NCBI RefSeq assembly: GCF_017115045.1
Contig: NZ_JABXKK010000074.1
Span: forward strand, 1 to 53,864
DNA: 53,864 bases
Source: Nostoc sp. NMS8
GTDB taxonomy: Bacteria > Cyanobacteriota > Cyanobacteriia > Cyanobacteriales > Nostocaceae
Reading direction: 5' to 3'
The position numbers were made by a program, and so were the translations under genes. Positions 45,836 through 53,864 of the stretch are shown here, piece by piece. A model generated the notes under the pieces. It was not told where the DNA came from and searched no databases. It saw only the letters and a program-made list of their open reading frames with translations. Each line of letters opens with the position of its first letter. Within the stretch, counting starts at the first letter, position 1.

Positions 45836-47341
45836 TTAGTACTGGTATATTTGACTGATAGCTGCATAGTTAGTTTTATAAATAGGAAGCATTTCTTTAG
45901 CCTGTACAGAGAGAAATGTACTTTCTGGAATCGCTTTTAATAAATTTATTGCTTGCTGCCATTTCTCTTGTGCTTGCTGCCGACTTAATTGTGAATGAGG
46001 TGAATTTTTGACAAATAAATTAGCTTCCATTGCTAGTTTTTGGGCTGATTCTAAGTTTGCTAAAGCTTTCTTTTCAATCAACACTCTTTGACTGATAGAC
46101 TTATAGTTAATCTGATAGTAAGCCAATTTCTTCTCTGCTTGATCATAAACTGATGTCTTGTGAGGAATGCTATCTAACAAGATTATTGCCTGATGCCATT
46201 TGTTTTGTGCTTGTTGCCAGACTTTTAGAGGATGCGGTGGCTTTTGAACTAGAGAAGCAGCCTCCATACCAAGTTTTTGAGCAGATTTAAAGTTAGCGAT
46301 CGCTGCACCCGCGTCTGGCGCGATCGCACTTCCTTCTTGAGTTAAACTTAGACGTATCTGCTGTAATTGTGGATTTTGCTCTCGAAGTTTCCAACCACAA
46401 AAACCTAAAATTAATAAACTTGAGGCTATGAGCAAAGCTGAACGTACTATTTTTGGCGTTGCAAACTTTGGAGCTATTTCTACTTTCTGGCTAATAATTG
46501 GTTCTTTATTAATTTTTTGTTCAATATTTTTTAGAGCTTCTTCTGCTTGTTCTATTAAAGTGTTACCCTGAATTATTAAAGTAGAAACTTGTTCTTGAAA
46601 AAAATCACAATCATTGAGAATATCTGTCAATTCTTGGAATTTCTCTTCACTGGATATAATCAATTCGTGGTCGTCGTCTAACCACTCTAAAGCGAAACCA
46701 GATTTACCATAAAAAGCTGATACGCCTAATAAAATATTTAATAAGCTCCGGCTGTTTTTAACAGTATTAAAAATATAATTTAATTTTTCTTGTAACTGTA
46801 ATAGTTGTTTTTGATAATTGTCAATCTGTTGAATTTGATGTTGTAAAATATTAGATTTTCTCAAATCTAAGCTAATTTTTAAACTTTCCGCAAGTGTTTT
46901 AAATTCACTGGGTATGCTTGGATGAATAATATCAGAATTTAGTTGATTTACTAATTTAACTTCACTGAGAATATCAGCAGCTATTGCTTGCAAAAAATAA
47001 CCCCATTCAATCCAACTATCGATTTTTGATAGTAAATCAGTCAATGAAATTTTAGTTTCTGAATTGCCAAACTTTTCTATTATGACTGGATCTACTAATT
47101 CCAGACGAGGTATAAACAAAGTAGCTACTGTAATTAATCGAGGAAGTGTGGCGATCGCAGAATTCTTGAGACGATCAAACTGCAATTCCTGAACAATTAA
47201 TTTTTTAATATTACGTAATTTTTCTTGAGCATTATTAATTATAATAATTTGTTCCATGATTTCATTAGAATCGCCAATAGTCAGTTTTAGACTCTGAATT
47301 AGTGTTGGCAATTCACTAACAAGTATTTCTAGGTGAGCCAT
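45836..47341 (-). CDS. Hypothetical membrane protein with coiled coil and duplicated C-terminal repeat
   Basis: I do not recognise this 501-residue protein by name. Residues 1-290 are helical and probably coiled coil (MAHLEILVSELPTLIQSLKL; IDNYQKQLLQLQEKL). One membrane segment lies at about 302-320 (SALLIASSLLILGFCGW). The C-terminal 170 residues hold two copies of a unit: SAQKLGMEAASLVQKPPHPL..WQQAQNKWHQAIILLDSIP and SAQKLAMEANLFVKNSPHSQ..RQQAQEKWQQAINLLKAIP. Such TPR-like units occur in cyanobacterial surface or periplasmic proteins. No signal peptide. It is convergent with map. Confidence 0.75.
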   Translation of the reverse strand: MAHLEILVSELPTLIQSLKLTIGDSNEIMEQIIIINNAQEKLRNIKKLIVQELQFDRLKNSAIATLPRLITVATLFIPRLELVDPVIIEKFGNSETKISLTDLLSKIDSWIEWGYFLQAIAADILSEVKLVNQLNSDIIHPSIPSEFKTLAESLKISLDLRKSNILQHQIQQIDNYQKQLLQLQEKLNYIFNTVKNSRSLLNILLGVSAFYGKSGFALEWLDDDHELIISSEEKFQELTDILNDCDFFQEQVSTLIIQGNTLIEQAEEALKNIEQKINKEPIISQKVEIAPKFATPKIVRSALLIASSLLILGFCGWKLREQNPQLQQIRLSLTQEGSAIAPDAGAAIANFKSAQKLGMEAASLVQKPPHPLKVWQQAQNKWHQAIILLDSIPHKTSVYDQAEKKLAYYQINYKSISQRVLIEKKALANLESAQKLAMEANLFVKNSPHSQLSRQQAQEKWQQAINLLKAIPESTFLSVQAKEMLPIYKTNYAAISQIYQY

Positions 47342-47549
47342 AAATACCCCTTAGGGATTTGTCGAAAGTTTATGCGAAACAATTAAAATGGCTTGAGTAA
47401 GAATATAACCACGCCTGTTGCATCTGAGCATCCTAGTTGAGTGCAAATCTTAGGTAGCTATAAAATGTATAATTCCCCTAAATCCTGCTAAAGTAACAAT
47501 TTCAGTTTAAAAATCCCAGAGAAAGACAAAATTACCCATTCACTAACCT

Positions 47550-48947
47550 ATGAATGAAGTTGATTTAGCATTTACCCCAGCACTAGAGTTGGCGCAATTA
47601 ATTCGTCGCCGAGAACTATCACCACTAGAGTTGGTAGAAATATATTTAGAACGGATTGGGCAATTAAATCCTCAATTAGGAAGTTATTTTACGGTGACGG
47701 CAGAATTAGCGATCGCAGATGCCAAAGCCAAAACAGAATTATTGACAACTACCTCAAAATTACCGCCATTTTTTGGCGTGCCGATTTCCATCAAAGACCT
47801 AAATGCTGTAGCAGGTGTTACTTGTACTTACGGAAATCCGGCATTACTAAATAATATTCCTAACTATGATGATGGTGTTGTAACACGGATTAAGCAAGCT
47901 GGATTTACTATTATCGGTAAAACAGCCACTTCCGAATTAGGTTCATTTCCGTACAGTGAGCCTGCGGGTTTTCCCCCAGCGAGGAATCCGTGGAATTTAG
48001 AATACACCCCTGGCGGTTCCAGTGGTGGCGCAGCAGCAGCAGTAGCAGCGGGATTATGTGCGATCGCTCAAGGTTCTGATGGTGGTGGTTCAATTCGGGG
48101 GCCTGCGGCTTGTTGTGGTTTGGTGGGACTCAAACCATCCAGAGGCAGAGTGAGTAAAGCACCTGTAGGCGAACGCCTGGCTGGAATTGCTGTCAATGGC
48201 CCCATCGCCCGGACTGTTGCTGATGCTGCTGCCCTTTTGGATACCATATCTGGCTATGTCACAGGCGATCCTTACTGGTTGCCCGATCCTGAACCATCAT
48301 TTCTCGCCGCCACTCAGACAAAACCTGGTACTTTGCGAATTGCCTTTGACACTAGCATTTCTCCTTTGGGAGAAGCTGACGCTAACTGTCAGCAAGGTGT
48401 CCGCCAAACCGTCCAGTTATTAGAACAACTCGGCCACCACGTTGAACAGAAATCCCCGGATTTCAGTGCTTTAGTTGAACCCTTTCAAATCGTCTGGCAA
48501 GCTGGGGTAGCGGCGGCGGGACTTCCAGTTGAAGCCTTGCAACCATTAAATCGCTGGCTATTTGCACGCACAGGTTCCGTTGGAGAATACCTGCAAGCAG
48601 TTTCTCAAATGCAGGTAGTGGCACGTCAAATTGTGGCGTTTTTCGATACCGTGGATGTGCTGGTATTGCCAGTTTATCTACATTCACCCATCCGCGTTGG
48701 GGAATGGGCTTCGCTGAGTCCAGAAGAAACATTCCAAAATATTATTGAGTGGGTTGCCCCTTGTCCGCCTGCAAATGCAACTGGACAACCTGCGATCGCA
48801 ATTCCTGTAGGCTTTGACAGTAAGGGTTTACCCATCAGTGTGCAACTAATTGGTAAACCTGCCGCTGAAGCCACAATTATCAGCCTAGCAGCACAATTAG
48901 AAGCGGCTAACCCTTGGATTCATCATCGTCCAGCCTTGGCAATATAG
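47550..48947 (+). CDS. Amidase (amidase signature family)
   Basis: A 465-residue amidase. The Ser-cisSer-Lys triad is seen: Lys in PISIKDLNAV (about 79), cis-Ser and nucleophile Ser in GSDGGGSIRGPAA (about 176-182), with the glycine-rich GGSSGGAAAAVAAG (about 155). C-terminal ATGQPAIAIPVGF is typical. It hydrolyses a carboxamide; the substrate is unknown. It is not GatA: no gatB/gatC and the C-terminus differs. It faces the deoxyhypusine-synthase-like gene, with a hairpin between. Confidence 0.85.
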   Translation: MNEVDLAFTPALELAQLIRRRELSPLELVEIYLERIGQLNPQLGSYFTVTAELAIADAKAKTELLTTTSKLPPFFGVPISIKDLNAVAGVTCTYGNPALLNNIPNYDDGVVTRIKQAGFTIIGKTATSELGSFPYSEPAGFPPARNPWNLEYTPGGSSGGAAAAVAAGLCAIAQGSDGGGSIRGPAACCGLVGLKPSRGRVSKAPVGERLAGIAVNGPIARTVADAAALLDTISGYVTGDPYWLPDPEPSFLAATQTKPGTLRIAFDTSISPLGEADANCQQGVRQTVQLLEQLGHHVEQKSPDFSALVEPFQIVWQAGVAAAGLPVEALQPLNRWLFARTGSVGEYLQAVSQMQVVARQIVAFFDTVDVLVLPVYLHSPIRVGEWASLSPEETFQNIIEWVAPCPPANATGQPAIAIPVGFDSKGLPISVQLIGKPAAEATIISLAAQLEAANPWIHHRPALAI

Positions 48948-48974
48948 GGCAATATGGGGCGATGATCTCTTGTA

Positions 48975-48996
48975 GAGGGGACAAAAAAGCCCCCTC
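48975..48996. terminator. Hairpin between convergent amidase and DHS-like genes
   Basis: GAGGGG at 48975-48980 pairs with CCCCTC at 48991-48996 around an A-rich loop. A short stem, with T/A runs missing, so only a probable terminator. Confidence 0.4.
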
Positions 48997-49002
48997 AAAT
49001 TG

Positions 49003-50046
49003 CTATACAGTCGCTACCTTGGGTTGAGGTTTAGTGAATAACTCAGCTAAATGATGTGGTTGGCGCGACCGCCAGTTCCCCTTATGATACGCATACCCCG
49101 CAATTAACGGGAACGCTACAGTCGCCTCAGAAAACACCATCTGTTCAGTAGCTTTATCTACCTTCCCCCAAGAATGAGCCTCTTTGAGGGTAGAACCAGA
49201 TAAAGCCCCATCCCGCTCATCAGCGACAGTGACTTGAATTGTATACTTGTGCATACTCGTCTCAAATCCCAGCATTTCCGCAGCTACCACCGTATCCTGA
49301 GCGAAGTTTTTTGGTACACCACCACCAATCATCACCAATCCAGTGTAGTTGGAAGCTAGTTTGCACTGCGTCAACTCCCGAAAGTCCCGCACCGAGTCAA
49401 TCGTGACATGAGATTCTGGAGAATTCCATTGGTGATGCACTAAGCCAAATCCAGCAGAACAGTCACTAAAAGCGGGGACAAAAATTGGTACTTGGTGTTG
49501 ATAAGCGGCTTGCACCACAGATTGACCATAGTTACCCCGACGTTCTAAATAAACCGCCATCTGCTCAATAAATTCCCGTGAAGAATAGGGACGCTTCTGT
49601 AAATTCTCGGCGATTTCTGCAATGGTCATGTCACACACTCGCAGTTGATCCTCATCAATGTAAGTGTCATATATGCGGTCTATCCGTTGCTGTCTTAGCA
49701 CTTCATCATCAGCAAAGGGGTCGCCAACATAATGACAATAACCCAACGCTTCAAAAAAATCTTGATCAACAATGTTAGCGCCAGTAGACACGATCGCATC
49801 TACCATATTGTGAGTAATTAAATCGTGGACTATTCCCTTGAGTCCAGCACTAAATAAAGACCCAGCTAAACACAGAATAATCGTACATTCTTTATCTTGC
49901 AGCATTGCATCATAAATTTTTGCTGCCCGTCCCAAATTTCGACCTTGGAAAGCTGTCTTACTCATAGCTTCCACTAAGCCAACAACATCGAAAGCTTTGA
50001 TGTCAATTGGTTGCACAGTCTGTTGCAAAAGTTCTTCACGATTCAT
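49003..50046 (-). CDS. Deoxyhypusine synthase-family protein (polyamine metabolism)
   Basis: A 347-residue NAD-dependent protein of the deoxyhypusine synthase fold. It carries LAGSLFSAGLKGIVHDLI near 60, ALGYCHYVGDPFADDE, a NAD-binding region VPIFVPAFSDCSAGFG, and the active-site-lysine loop MIGGGVPKNFAQDTV near 245. Bacteria have no eIF5A, so the true reaction is probably a polyamine synthesis such as homospermidine or a spermidine route; the actual one is undetermined. AAGGACAATCTACC gives a good ribosome binding site at 50046. A truncated ornithine aminotransferase lies 250 bases upstream. Confidence 0.82.
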   Translation of the reverse strand: MNREELLQQTVQPIDIKAFDVVGLVEAMSKTAFQGRNLGRAAKIYDAMLQDKECTIILCLAGSLFSAGLKGIVHDLITHNMVDAIVSTGANIVDQDFFEALGYCHYVGDPFADDEVLRQQRIDRIYDTYIDEDQLRVCDMTIAEIAENLQKRPYSSREFIEQMAVYLERRGNYGQSVVQAAYQHQVPIFVPAFSDCSAGFGLVHHQWNSPESHVTIDSVRDFRELTQCKLASNYTGLVMIGGGVPKNFAQDTVVAAEMLGFETSMHKYTIQVTVADERDGALSGSTLKEAHSWGKVDKATEQMVFSEATVAFPLIAGYAYHKGNWRSRQPHHLAELFTKPQPKVATV

Positions 50047-50296
50047 GGTAGATTGTCCTTTTTATTGAAAATAAAAGTTATACGGTCTGCACAGCGACTA
50101 CAAGGCAAGTCTTGCCAACGTACTAGGCGCTTCGCAGTGGTCGTACCAGGACAAACCAGGATCAGATTGCCGTCTTTTATTTAACTTGACGTGCAAATCC
50201 CAGATACTCATGAGTTGGATGAAACGATTGTTCAATTTTGCTATTAATAACTTTTTAAACACTACAATTCACCCATCATACTCAATTTACGTCAAA

Positions 50297-50497
50297 CTAA
50301 CAAGTGGTTGTCAAAACTAGCTCAATTTTCTCCAATGCCCAATCTATTTCCCATATCCACACACCTTGTCCTTTAGTAATAACTACATCTAAAGGATGAT
50401 AATTATCAGCACCATATTGCTGTTCTAGTTCAATATAATCCTGGGTATTCATAGTGTCGAAAGAAGGAATACCCAAAGTTACGTTTGCTGCTTGCAT
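50297..50497 (-). pseudogene. rocD: Truncated ornithine aminotransferase, N-terminal fragment
   Basis: A 66-codon frame whose residues 17-52 (DYIELEQQYGADNYHPLDVV, ITKGQGVWIWEID) match the N-terminus of ornithine-oxo-acid aminotransferases (typical pattern LE-x-YGA-x-NYHPL...GVxVWDxDG). After the WEID the similarity ends: the codons run into ATTGGGCATTGG-type intergenic repeat sequence and stop. The missing 350 residues are not seen in any frame downstream. It is a remnant of a gene for arginine/ornithine breakdown, beside a polyamine-type gene. Confidence 0.65.
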
Positions 50498-51384
50498 ATT
50501 TACTCCTGATAGCTTTGAGGGGTTGAAATAAAACTAAAAAACATTTGAAATACTACCAGTTGAATGTTTCATTCGACTGGTATAGTCTGAATTTGAAAAC
50601 ATCCAGCTTTGTTGTTCGTTGTAGAATTTAAAATACCAACACGCTATTTACAATGAGAGTGAAAAATCTCCTCCCAATAGCAGCGATTTAATTTCAAAGA
50701 CAATGGATTTTTTCTGATTATCTAAATAGCCAGTTTATTAACTAGATATTTACTCATCTTCCAGACACGCAACTTTTATAGGACATTTTCTACCTAGTTT
50801 TAGTGAAGAAAACCCGTTGCCCATTCTGTCTGAATATGAAACTTTGCTGGCATAAATACCTATCGTATAAACTGTAATTTTTTTGATGCTACTTTTTTTT
50901 AGCTAGGCATAGCTAAAACATAATCAATAGCTGACTGATGTCTCTAGGAATCCGCTTTGATTCTTGAATTTATCTACGTAGGCAGGGACAGGAGGATTGT
51001 AAGGAGTTTTGTTTAGAAATTAAATATGATTCCTATATAGTACAACTTATCAGGAAAATTCAAACTCCTCAATGCCAGGGAGGGGCATATTAAAAATAGG
51101 TGGTTGCAAACAGAAAATTTCTTGACCTAAAAATTGGTAGATTTGGCAGGTTATAAGTGCTGGCTGACGAAGTTTTAATGGGGCGCGATGATCGTCCGAT
51201 AGTCTCAGCTTTTTTTGCACTTTTTCAAACCGTCGAACTCACGTTACTTCTTAGCGTCTTTTGGTAAGATTTATAGTGGATTTTAATAAATAGACCAAAG
51301 TAGAGTAAGCATTAAAATGCTCACTCTATAAGCCACGAAAATTTTAGGCAACTTCTACCACATCTACCTTAACTAGTGGAATGA
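50498..51384. other. Gene-free interval of 887 bases
   Basis: I see no ORF over 60 codons, no RNA gene and no known repeat. Only small dyads are present: TACCAGTTGAATG...CATTCGACTGGTA near 50553-50582 and TTTAGCTAGGCATAGCTAAA at 50898-50917. Its AT-rich, unstructured character fits a decayed locus or a long regulatory region. Confidence 0.5.
51302..51327 (-). terminator. Hairpin downstream of the aldo/keto reductase gene
   Basis: AGAGTAAGCATT and AATGCTCACTCT form a 12-bp stem with one mismatch, 58 bases past the stop of the reductase gene. The T-tract on the minus strand is short. Confidence 0.4.
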
Positions 51385-52251
51385 TTAAGTTGCCCGATCA
51401 ATTTTTTGCACTTCTTCATCAGATAGTTTCACATTGATAGCTTGTGTGGAGTCTTCAATACTGGAAACCTTACTAGCACCGGGGATTGGCAAAATAGCGG
51501 GTGATTTGGAACGCAACCACGCTAAGACGATATTATACACCGATACGCCTTTTTCTTTCGCTAACTGAGCGATCGCAGCAATATCTTGCAAATCCTGATG
51601 GCGACGCCTACCACCAAAGGGACTCCAAGGCAAAAAGGTTAATCCTTGCTGTTTGCAATACTTCAACACGCCGTCATTTTCTGGCTGTCGTTGCCAAGGG
51701 CTATATTGATTCTGTACTGAGACAATATCTACCACATCCCGTGCCCGCTTAATTTGTTCAACGGAAAAGTTAGAAACTCCTACAAACCGAATCAAACCAG
51801 CCTCTACTGCTTCTTTAACTGGTGCAAGGGATTCTTCAATGGTGTATTTAGGATCAGGCGAATGGTATTGCCAAACATCGATGGGTTTAGCACCACCCAA
51901 AGCCTCAAAACTGACGCGAATTGTTTGGCGTAAATGTTCTGGGTTGCCGTTACTTGTCCAGTTGCCATCGGGACGCATCAAACCGCCCTTCGTTGCCACA
52001 AGTACTTGACTAACATCGCCTTTATAACTACTAAGTGCCTTATGAATTAGCTGTTCGTTGTGATGTTTATCTGACTCATTTTTGCAGTAAGCATCGGCAG
52101 TGTCAATAAATGTAATACCCAAATCCAACGCCTGATGAATAACTTCGATTGATTGCGATTCAGGAGGGCGATTAGCAATTGACATGGGCATACCACCCAA
52201 ACCGATCGCACTCACAAAGATACCAGTTTTTCCTAGCTGTTTGGTTTCCAT
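51385..52251 (-). CDS. Aldo/keto reductase
   Basis: A 288-residue NADPH-dependent oxidoreductase. It starts METKQLGKTGIFVSAIGLGG, with FIDTADAYCKNESDKH (catalytic Asp and Tyr), DVSQVLVATKGG (Lys), and DVWQYHSPDP (His). The C-terminal ILPIPGASKVSSIEDSTQAI is the cofactor site. The ATG at 52251 is chosen over a TTG at 52278 because the family begins here. Substrate unknown. Confidence 0.9.
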   Translation of the reverse strand: METKQLGKTGIFVSAIGLGGMPMSIANRPPESQSIEVIHQALDLGITFIDTADAYCKNESDKHHNEQLIHKALSSYKGDVSQVLVATKGGLMRPDGNWTSNGNPEHLRQTIRVSFEALGGAKPIDVWQYHSPDPKYTIEESLAPVKEAVEAGLIRFVGVSNFSVEQIKRARDVVDIVSVQNQYSPWQRQPENDGVLKYCKQQGLTFLPWSPFGGRRRHQDLQDIAAIAQLAKEKGVSVYNIVLAWLRSKSPAILPIPGASKVSSIEDSTQAINVKLSDEEVQKIDRAT

Positions 52252-52397
52252 GCTTTTAGCTATAGCTTTCTGTCCCAATTATCTATTAGTTAGGCATTCA
52301 TAATAAATCCTCCTTAGTACTTATACTTGGTGATCAGTAAATGGGCAACAAGGGGAATACTCTACTCAGGGGTTAAGTATTCTATACACAGGTATCG

Positions 52398-53159
52398 ATG
52401 AAAATTGTCGCACAAACCCATACTAAATTGCAGCTAAAGCATCGACCATTTAGCTATTGGTTTAGTGGATGGTCTATTTTTATTATCTTTTTAAGCTTTT
52501 TGATTTACTGCTTAGTTTTTGATTCTGCTTCACTTAGTCTCAGTTGCATTCGACCTTCTTCAAACCAAATTAATTGTGAATTGAAGCGGTTTAATTTGCT
52601 GGAAAGTATGGAGAAACTTAAAATATTTGATCTTCAGGAAGCATACATCCTGACAAAGACTGGTAGTAAAGGGAGCAAAAGCTATGAAGTTATGATTGTG
52701 ACTCCATTTGGAGAATTTGCCCTGCTATCGCATATTAGCTATCAAGAAGATGAGGAAGTTGTTTCAAAAATCAATTATTTTATCGCCTCTGGGCAAGTTT
52801 CCCTATTAGTGCAGCAGAATCAGCGAAATTATCTATTTTTCTCAAGTTTATTTACATTATTTATAATGGCGATCGCTGCTTATTTTGCTACATCACCGGC
52901 AACTACCTGCACCTTCTATAAGAGTATTGATAAGGTCTTTATCGAACGTAAAAGTTTGCGTGGCAACCAAATTATCGAACATCCACTAGAAAGTATTCTG
53001 CGTTTTGATATCCAAGAACGGCAATATAAATACTCCAAAGTTTATCGGGCTGTAATTATGCTGAAATCTGGCGAGGAAATTCCAATCAACCCACAATATA
53101 CTGATGAAAAGAGCATCAAATATGCAGTTTCTAAGATACTCTTATTTCTGAGAAACTAA
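52398..53159 (+). CDS. Hypothetical two-span membrane protein with PH-like C-terminus
   Basis: A 253-residue protein I cannot name. It has a hydrophobic segment at about 22-42 (YWFSGWSIFIIFLSFLIYC) and a second at about 147-167 (LFFSSLFTLFIMAIAAYFA). Between them is an outside-facing region with one Cys pair (SCIRPSSNQINCE). The cytosolic end (FYKSIDKVFIERKSLRGNQI; PLESILRFDIQERQYKYSKVYR) looks like a PH-type beta-fold domain. It is divergent from the aldo/keto reductase gene, and a promoter should lie within the 146 bases between. Confidence 0.65.
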   Translation: MKIVAQTHTKLQLKHRPFSYWFSGWSIFIIFLSFLIYCLVFDSASLSLSCIRPSSNQINCELKRFNLLESMEKLKIFDLQEAYILTKTGSKGSKSYEVMIVTPFGEFALLSHISYQEDEEVVSKINYFIASGQVSLLVQQNQRNYLFFSSLFTLFIMAIAAYFATSPATTCTFYKSIDKVFIERKSLRGNQIIEHPLESILRFDIQERQYKYSKVYRAVIMLKSGEEIPINPQYTDEKSIKYAVSKILLFLRN

Positions 53160-53495
53160 AAAAATTACTCGCCCTAAGTGCCTCAGCATCCTTAAGGGAG
53201 ATATTAAAAACTCAGAAACCTCTAAATTTTTTGTGCGCGATCGCTTGACATCTCCACCCGGAATCTGATAAACCCCAAATTAGGTTATAAAATCCGCCCA
53301 GGTTATAGCCGCAACTTCAGTATCCTGAAGTCGTTTGGCTCATGAACACAACTTAGTGAACTACAAATACCCACTTTGTCAGTTCACAATCCCACCCTAC
53401 TAAGAGTTGAGGGTAGGGACTTCCGCGATATGTTAAATAAAATAAGTAGCCAGCCTATATGAGCGGCTGTTATTCCACAGTTGACATAAAGCATT
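53160..53495. other. Gene-free interval before the DUF3146-type gene
   Basis: It contains a HIP1-rich stretch (CGCGATCGC) and a dyad TTCAGTATCCTGAA. I do not recognise an IS end or RNA gene in it. Confidence 0.3.
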
Positions 53496-53759
53496 GTGAG
53501 TGCAAAACGTCTGCCAGAAACCATTGCCCATGTCAGAATTACTCGCCAATCCTGGCAACACGGCTTCCTTGAAGGCGAAGTGAGTGCAGGTGAGTTTGAG
53601 TGGCATTTCCAGTGGCATTTTCGCCGAGGAGAACTTGCTGTCAAGCCTTCCCAAGGCCGTGCCCTAATCAAAGAACCCCTCGGTCGATTCTTGGAGCAAC
53701 AAGATTACCAGCTAGAGCCTGGAGGAGATTATGCTTTTACTATTCGGGCGCAACTTTAA
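53496..53759 (+). CDS. DUF3146-type conserved cyanobacterial protein
   Basis: An 87-residue protein: MSAKRLPETIAHVRITRQSW, then GFLEGEVSAGEFEWHFQWHF, GELAVKPSQGRALIKEPLGR, DYQLEPGGDYAFTIRAQL. I recognise it as a DUF3146-like family conserved across cyanobacteria, with no known function. It is likely a small beta-rich soluble protein. The start is GTG at 53496, with no clear ribosome binding site. Confidence 0.75.
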   Translation: MSAKRLPETIAHVRITRQSWQHGFLEGEVSAGEFEWHFQWHFRRGELAVKPSQGRALIKEPLGRFLEQQDYQLEPGGDYAFTIRAQL

Positions 53760-53782
53760 AAGTTAAAAGCCATTCAATTTTG

Positions 53783-53810
53783 GATTTTAGATTTTAGATT
53801 TTAGATTTTT
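53783..53810. repeat. Heptamer tandem repeat GATTTTA
   Basis: Four units of GATTTTA directly precede the AGGACTTACGCA terminal repeat at 53811. Confidence 0.7.
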
Positions 53811-53822
53811 AGGACTTACGCA
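53811..53822. repeat. Terminal repeat AGGACTTACGCA of a MITE-like family (left end only)
   Basis: Same 12-mer as the left end of the element at 26278-26419. The rest of the element would lie beyond the window. Confidence 0.5.
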
Positions 53823-53864
53823 TTGACAGAATAACAAAATAGTGAATTCATAAATAAGGGTCGT

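Noticed and set aside
53160..53495. Possible IS200/IS605 end sequence
   Set aside because: Some phrases looked familiar, but no transposase remnant or paired terminus could be shown.
53384..53671. 95-residue minus-strand ORF at the right end
   Set aside because: It is mostly antisense to the DUF3146-type gene.

Overview
The window looks like chromosomal DNA of a filamentous, probably heterocyst-forming (Nostoc/Anabaena-type) cyanobacterium. The grounds are the very frequent octamer GCGATCGC (HIP1), a photosystem II psbY gene, several families typical of cyanobacteria (TIGR02652-type, DUF3146-type, the PilMNOQ arrangement without pilP, Uma2-type nuclease), heptameric tandem repeats between genes, and many small palindromic or MITE-like elements. 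No rRNA, tRNA, CRISPR array or complete transposase gene was seen.

Layout. 1-5.7 kb: a structured MITE-like element, a TPR glycosyltransferase, an aspartate aminotransferase with a clear terminator, a secreted RNase T2, a tandem pair of MITE-like elements and a DhnA/FbaB-type class I fructose-bisphosphate aldolase. 5.7-11.1 kb: the most accessory-looking stretch, with all genes except the first on the minus strand: an HTH-ATPase, a small antitoxin-like gene, a GIY-YIG protein and a large ATPase whose membrane region is built from a 12-bp minisatellite, separated by palindromic REP-like repeats and a 42-bp tandem repeat. 11.7-14.9 kb: a ThDP enzyme plus an aldehyde dehydrogenase, best read as 2-oxoglutarate decarboxylase and succinic semialdehyde dehydrogenase, the two enzymes that close the cyanobacterial TCA cycle. 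15-26 kb: a Uma2 nuclease, an FHA-GAF-adenylate cyclase with a hairpin and CRP-like site upstream, an RbgA-type GTPase, a VOC protein, an RTX repeat protein, a DUF4350-MoxR pair, and a Ser/Thr kinase with a repetitive Thr-rich tail. 26.5-29.8 kb: a two-gene operon for Pvc16-like (DUF4255) and Pvc15-like (AAA+) proteins of contractile injection systems, without structural genes nearby. 29.9-36 kb: a PlsC-type acyltransferase and the type IV pilus genes pilM-N-O-Q. 36-45.8 kb: a sugar-binding lipoprotein, folC, psbY (41 codons), a gamma-carbonic anhydrase-like protein, small conserved proteins, an M16 protease with an in-frame repeat insertion, a cupredoxin and methionine aminopeptidase. 45.8-53.8 kb: a repeat-containing membrane protein, an amidase, a deoxyhypusine synthase-family protein beside a truncated ornithine aminotransferase, an 887-base gap without genes, an aldo/keto reductase, a membrane protein and a DUF3146-type protein.

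Most genes are single housekeeping units. Those that clearly work together are the 2-oxoglutarate decarboxylase/SSADH pair, pilMNOQ, DUF4350-moxR and the Pvc16/Pvc15 pair. The best candidates for under-described biology are the ATPase cluster at 6.5-11.1 kb, the orphan injection-system pair and the kinase tail. All product names rest on motif recognition by eye; no database search was possible.
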